Source: Acidobacteriota bacterium (GTDB lineage Bacteria > Acidobacteriota > Terriglobia > Acidiferrales > UBA7541). Taken from it: a stretch of 6,021 bases of DNA. The translations under genes and the position numbers were made by a program. Of the stretch, positions 5,263-6,021 are shown piece by piece; within the stretch, counting starts at the first letter, position 1; every line of letters starts with the position of its first letter. Below the pieces are notes generated by a model that was not told the DNA's origin, ran no database searches, and saw only the letters and a program-made list of their open reading frames with translations. Location: NCBI GenBank assembly GCA_028876695.1, contig JAGWRH010000011.1, positions 1 to 6,021 on the forward strand, in the 5' to 3' direction.

Positions 5263-5279
5263 TTGGCCGGGGATGTGCA
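5263..5279 (+). promoter_or_regulatory. Sigma-54 promoter of bEBP-2
   Basis: TTGGCCGGGGATGTGCA has GG at 5265-5266 and GC at 5277-5278, exactly 10 bp apart. The TTGGC and TGCA cores match the sigma-54 consensus. A run of eight T (5257-5264) leads into the -24 element. RNA would start near 5290, about 55 nt before the ATG at 5345. Confidence 0.65.
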
Positions 5280-5344
5280 CAAGCCGCTGCAGACCTTGAA
5301 CCGGACGCCTGTCATTCTGCGTTTTGCGGCTCAGGGCGCATTCG

Positions 5345-6021
5345 ATGGCATCACCGGCGCAAGCAAAAGTACACTCCGCTGCACCCCGAGCGGAGCTGCC
5401 GCCCGAAGATGTTTACTTCGGGCCATGCGAAGCCATGCGCGACGTCCGCCGCAAGGTGGATCGCGCATCCGGCCTCGACGTTCCTATCCTCATCCTCGGC
5501 GAAAGCGGCACGGGAAAGGAAGTTCTGGCGCGATACATTCATACGCTCTCTCCCTGGAGTACTGGAACGTTCGTCAAAGTCAATTGCGCTGCCATTCCTG
5601 GGACGCTGCTCGAAAGCGAATTATTCGGTTATCAGCGGGGAGCGTTCACCGGCGCGCATGCGGCCAAGCCGGGCAGGATCGAAGCGGCGCAAGGGGGCAC
5701 GTTGTTTCTGGATGAAATCGCTGAGCTTGATGCAAGCCTGCAGGCCAAGCTGCTGCACGTCCTGCAGGATGGTAGCTTCACCCGAATCGGCGATTTCGAG
5801 GAAAAGCGTCTGGAAGCGCGCGTGATTTGCGCTACCAACCGCGAGCTTGCACGGGAAATCGAATCCGGCTCGTTCCGCTCGGACCTCTTTTACCGCATCA
5901 ACGTGATCAGCATTCAACTGCCACCTCTTCGCGACCGCCGGCAGCACGTTCCGCAACTCGCCGAGTATTTTCGCCAGCGTTTCAACCAGCGCTTTCAGAA
6001 GGACGCGGTACCGTTATCGAC
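5345..6021 (+). CDS. Sigma-54 activator without receiver domain (bEBP-2), C-terminus outside window
   Basis: The frame is open from a stop at 5297-5299 to the right edge, giving 225 residues from the ATG at 5345 (AGGG at 5333-5336, 8 nt upstream). Only about 22 variable residues precede the AAA+ domain, so there is no receiver, PAS or GAF sensor domain at the N-terminus. The motifs are Walker A GESGTGKE (52-59), the GAFTGA sigma-54 loop (99-104), Walker B GGTLFLDEIAEL (117-128), sensor I ATN (163-165) and FRSDLFYRINV (177-187). All are intact, so the protein should hydrolyse ATP and remodel sigma-54 holoenzyme. The DNA-binding domain is beyond the edge. The layout resembles PspF-type activators, which are controlled by a partner protein or ligand rather than by phosphorylation. 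The N-terminal LFRS motif used by FleQ to bind c-di-GMP is not seen (the region reads EDVYFGP). Its own sigma-54 promoter implies activation by another bEBP or by itself. Confidence 0.93.
   Translation, partial: MASPAQAKVHSAAPRAELPPEDVYFGPCEAMRDVRRKVDRASGLDVPILILGESGTGKEVLARYIHTLSPWSTGTFVKVNCAAIPGTLLESELFGYQRGAFTGAHAAKPGRIEAAQGGTLFLDEIAELDASLQAKLLHVLQDGSFTRIGDFEEKRLEARVICATNRELAREIESGSFRSDLFYRINVISIQLPPLRDRRQHVPQLAEYFRQRFNQRFQKDAVPLS

Larger units (their letters stand above)
5001..5344 (+). other. 344-bp gene-free stretch upstream of bEBP-2
   Basis: No convincing gene is present. The stretch holds a weak stem after PilZ-2 (5004-5031), a 14-bp palindrome (5088-5101), the GCTTTGCA-bearing 13-mer (5127-5139), and a sigma-54 promoter with a T-tract (5257-5279). 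A 30-codon frame from an ATG at 5207 to a TGA at 5297-5299 overlaps the promoter and is probably not real. Confidence 0.65.

Noticed and set aside
5207..5299. A 30-codon frame from an ATG just upstream of, and in frame with, bEBP-2
   Set aside because: The nearest AGGA is 12 nt away, the frame covers the sigma-54 promoter, and the product has no domain. It was considered as a broken N-terminal extension, but nothing in it resembles a sensor domain.
5217..5825. 202-codon and 150-codon plus-strand frames at the right end
   Set aside because: They overlap the bEBP-2 frame, which carries Walker A, GAFTGA and Walker B; these frames have low-complexity Arg/Ser-rich products with no domain.
1..6021. 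CRISPR arrays, insertion sequences, tRNA or rRNA genes, attachment sites
   Set aside because: No regularly spaced repeats, transposase motifs, terminal repeats or structural RNA signatures are visible.

Overview
The window looks like a chromosomal regulatory locus of a moderately GC-rich Gram-negative-type bacterium. It holds five convincing genes or gene pairs, all concerned with cyclic-di-GMP or sigma-54 control. The density of PilZ proteins, sigma-54 activators and soluble hybrid-type regulators would fit Acidobacteriota (soil Terriglobia). That is a guess from gene style, not from a marker gene.

Layout. (1) 1-488, minus strand: N-terminal 162 residues of a GGDEF (diguanylate cyclase) protein that leaves the window at its left edge. 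(2) 738-1112, minus: a single-domain PilZ protein (PilZ-1). (3) 1113-1428: a divergent control region full of short symmetric and repeated motifs. (4) 1429-2649 and 2685-4175, plus: a soluble PAS-type histidine kinase followed after 35 bp by an NtrC-type response regulator (receiver, sigma-54 AAA+ domain, Fis-type HTH); this is a two-gene operon. (5) 4176-4661: a 486 bp gene-free stretch ending in a very good sigma-54 promoter. (6) 4662-5000, plus: a second PilZ protein (PilZ-2). (7) 5001-5344: a 344 bp gene-free stretch ending in another sigma-54 promoter. (8) 5345-6021, plus: a second sigma-54 activator (bEBP-2), which has no receiver domain and is cut by the right edge of the window.

How it may work together. 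PilZ-1, PilZ-2 and bEBP-2 each have a GG-N10-GC (-24/-12) promoter 43-55 nt before the chosen start, and the GGDEF gene has a weaker one. An 8-mer, GCTTTGCA, occurs three times in the window, always upstream of these promoters and in the same orientation: twice, 21 bp apart, before PilZ-1, and once before bEBP-2, where it lies in a 13-bp identity. The simplest model is a relay in which the kinase phosphorylates the response regulator. The regulator then drives sigma-54 transcription of the c-di-GMP receptors and of a second activator, while the GGDEF protein would supply the ligand. The domain calls are firm. The promoter calls are good for 4586 and 5263, moderate for 1182 and weak for 573. 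The regulatory wiring is inference.
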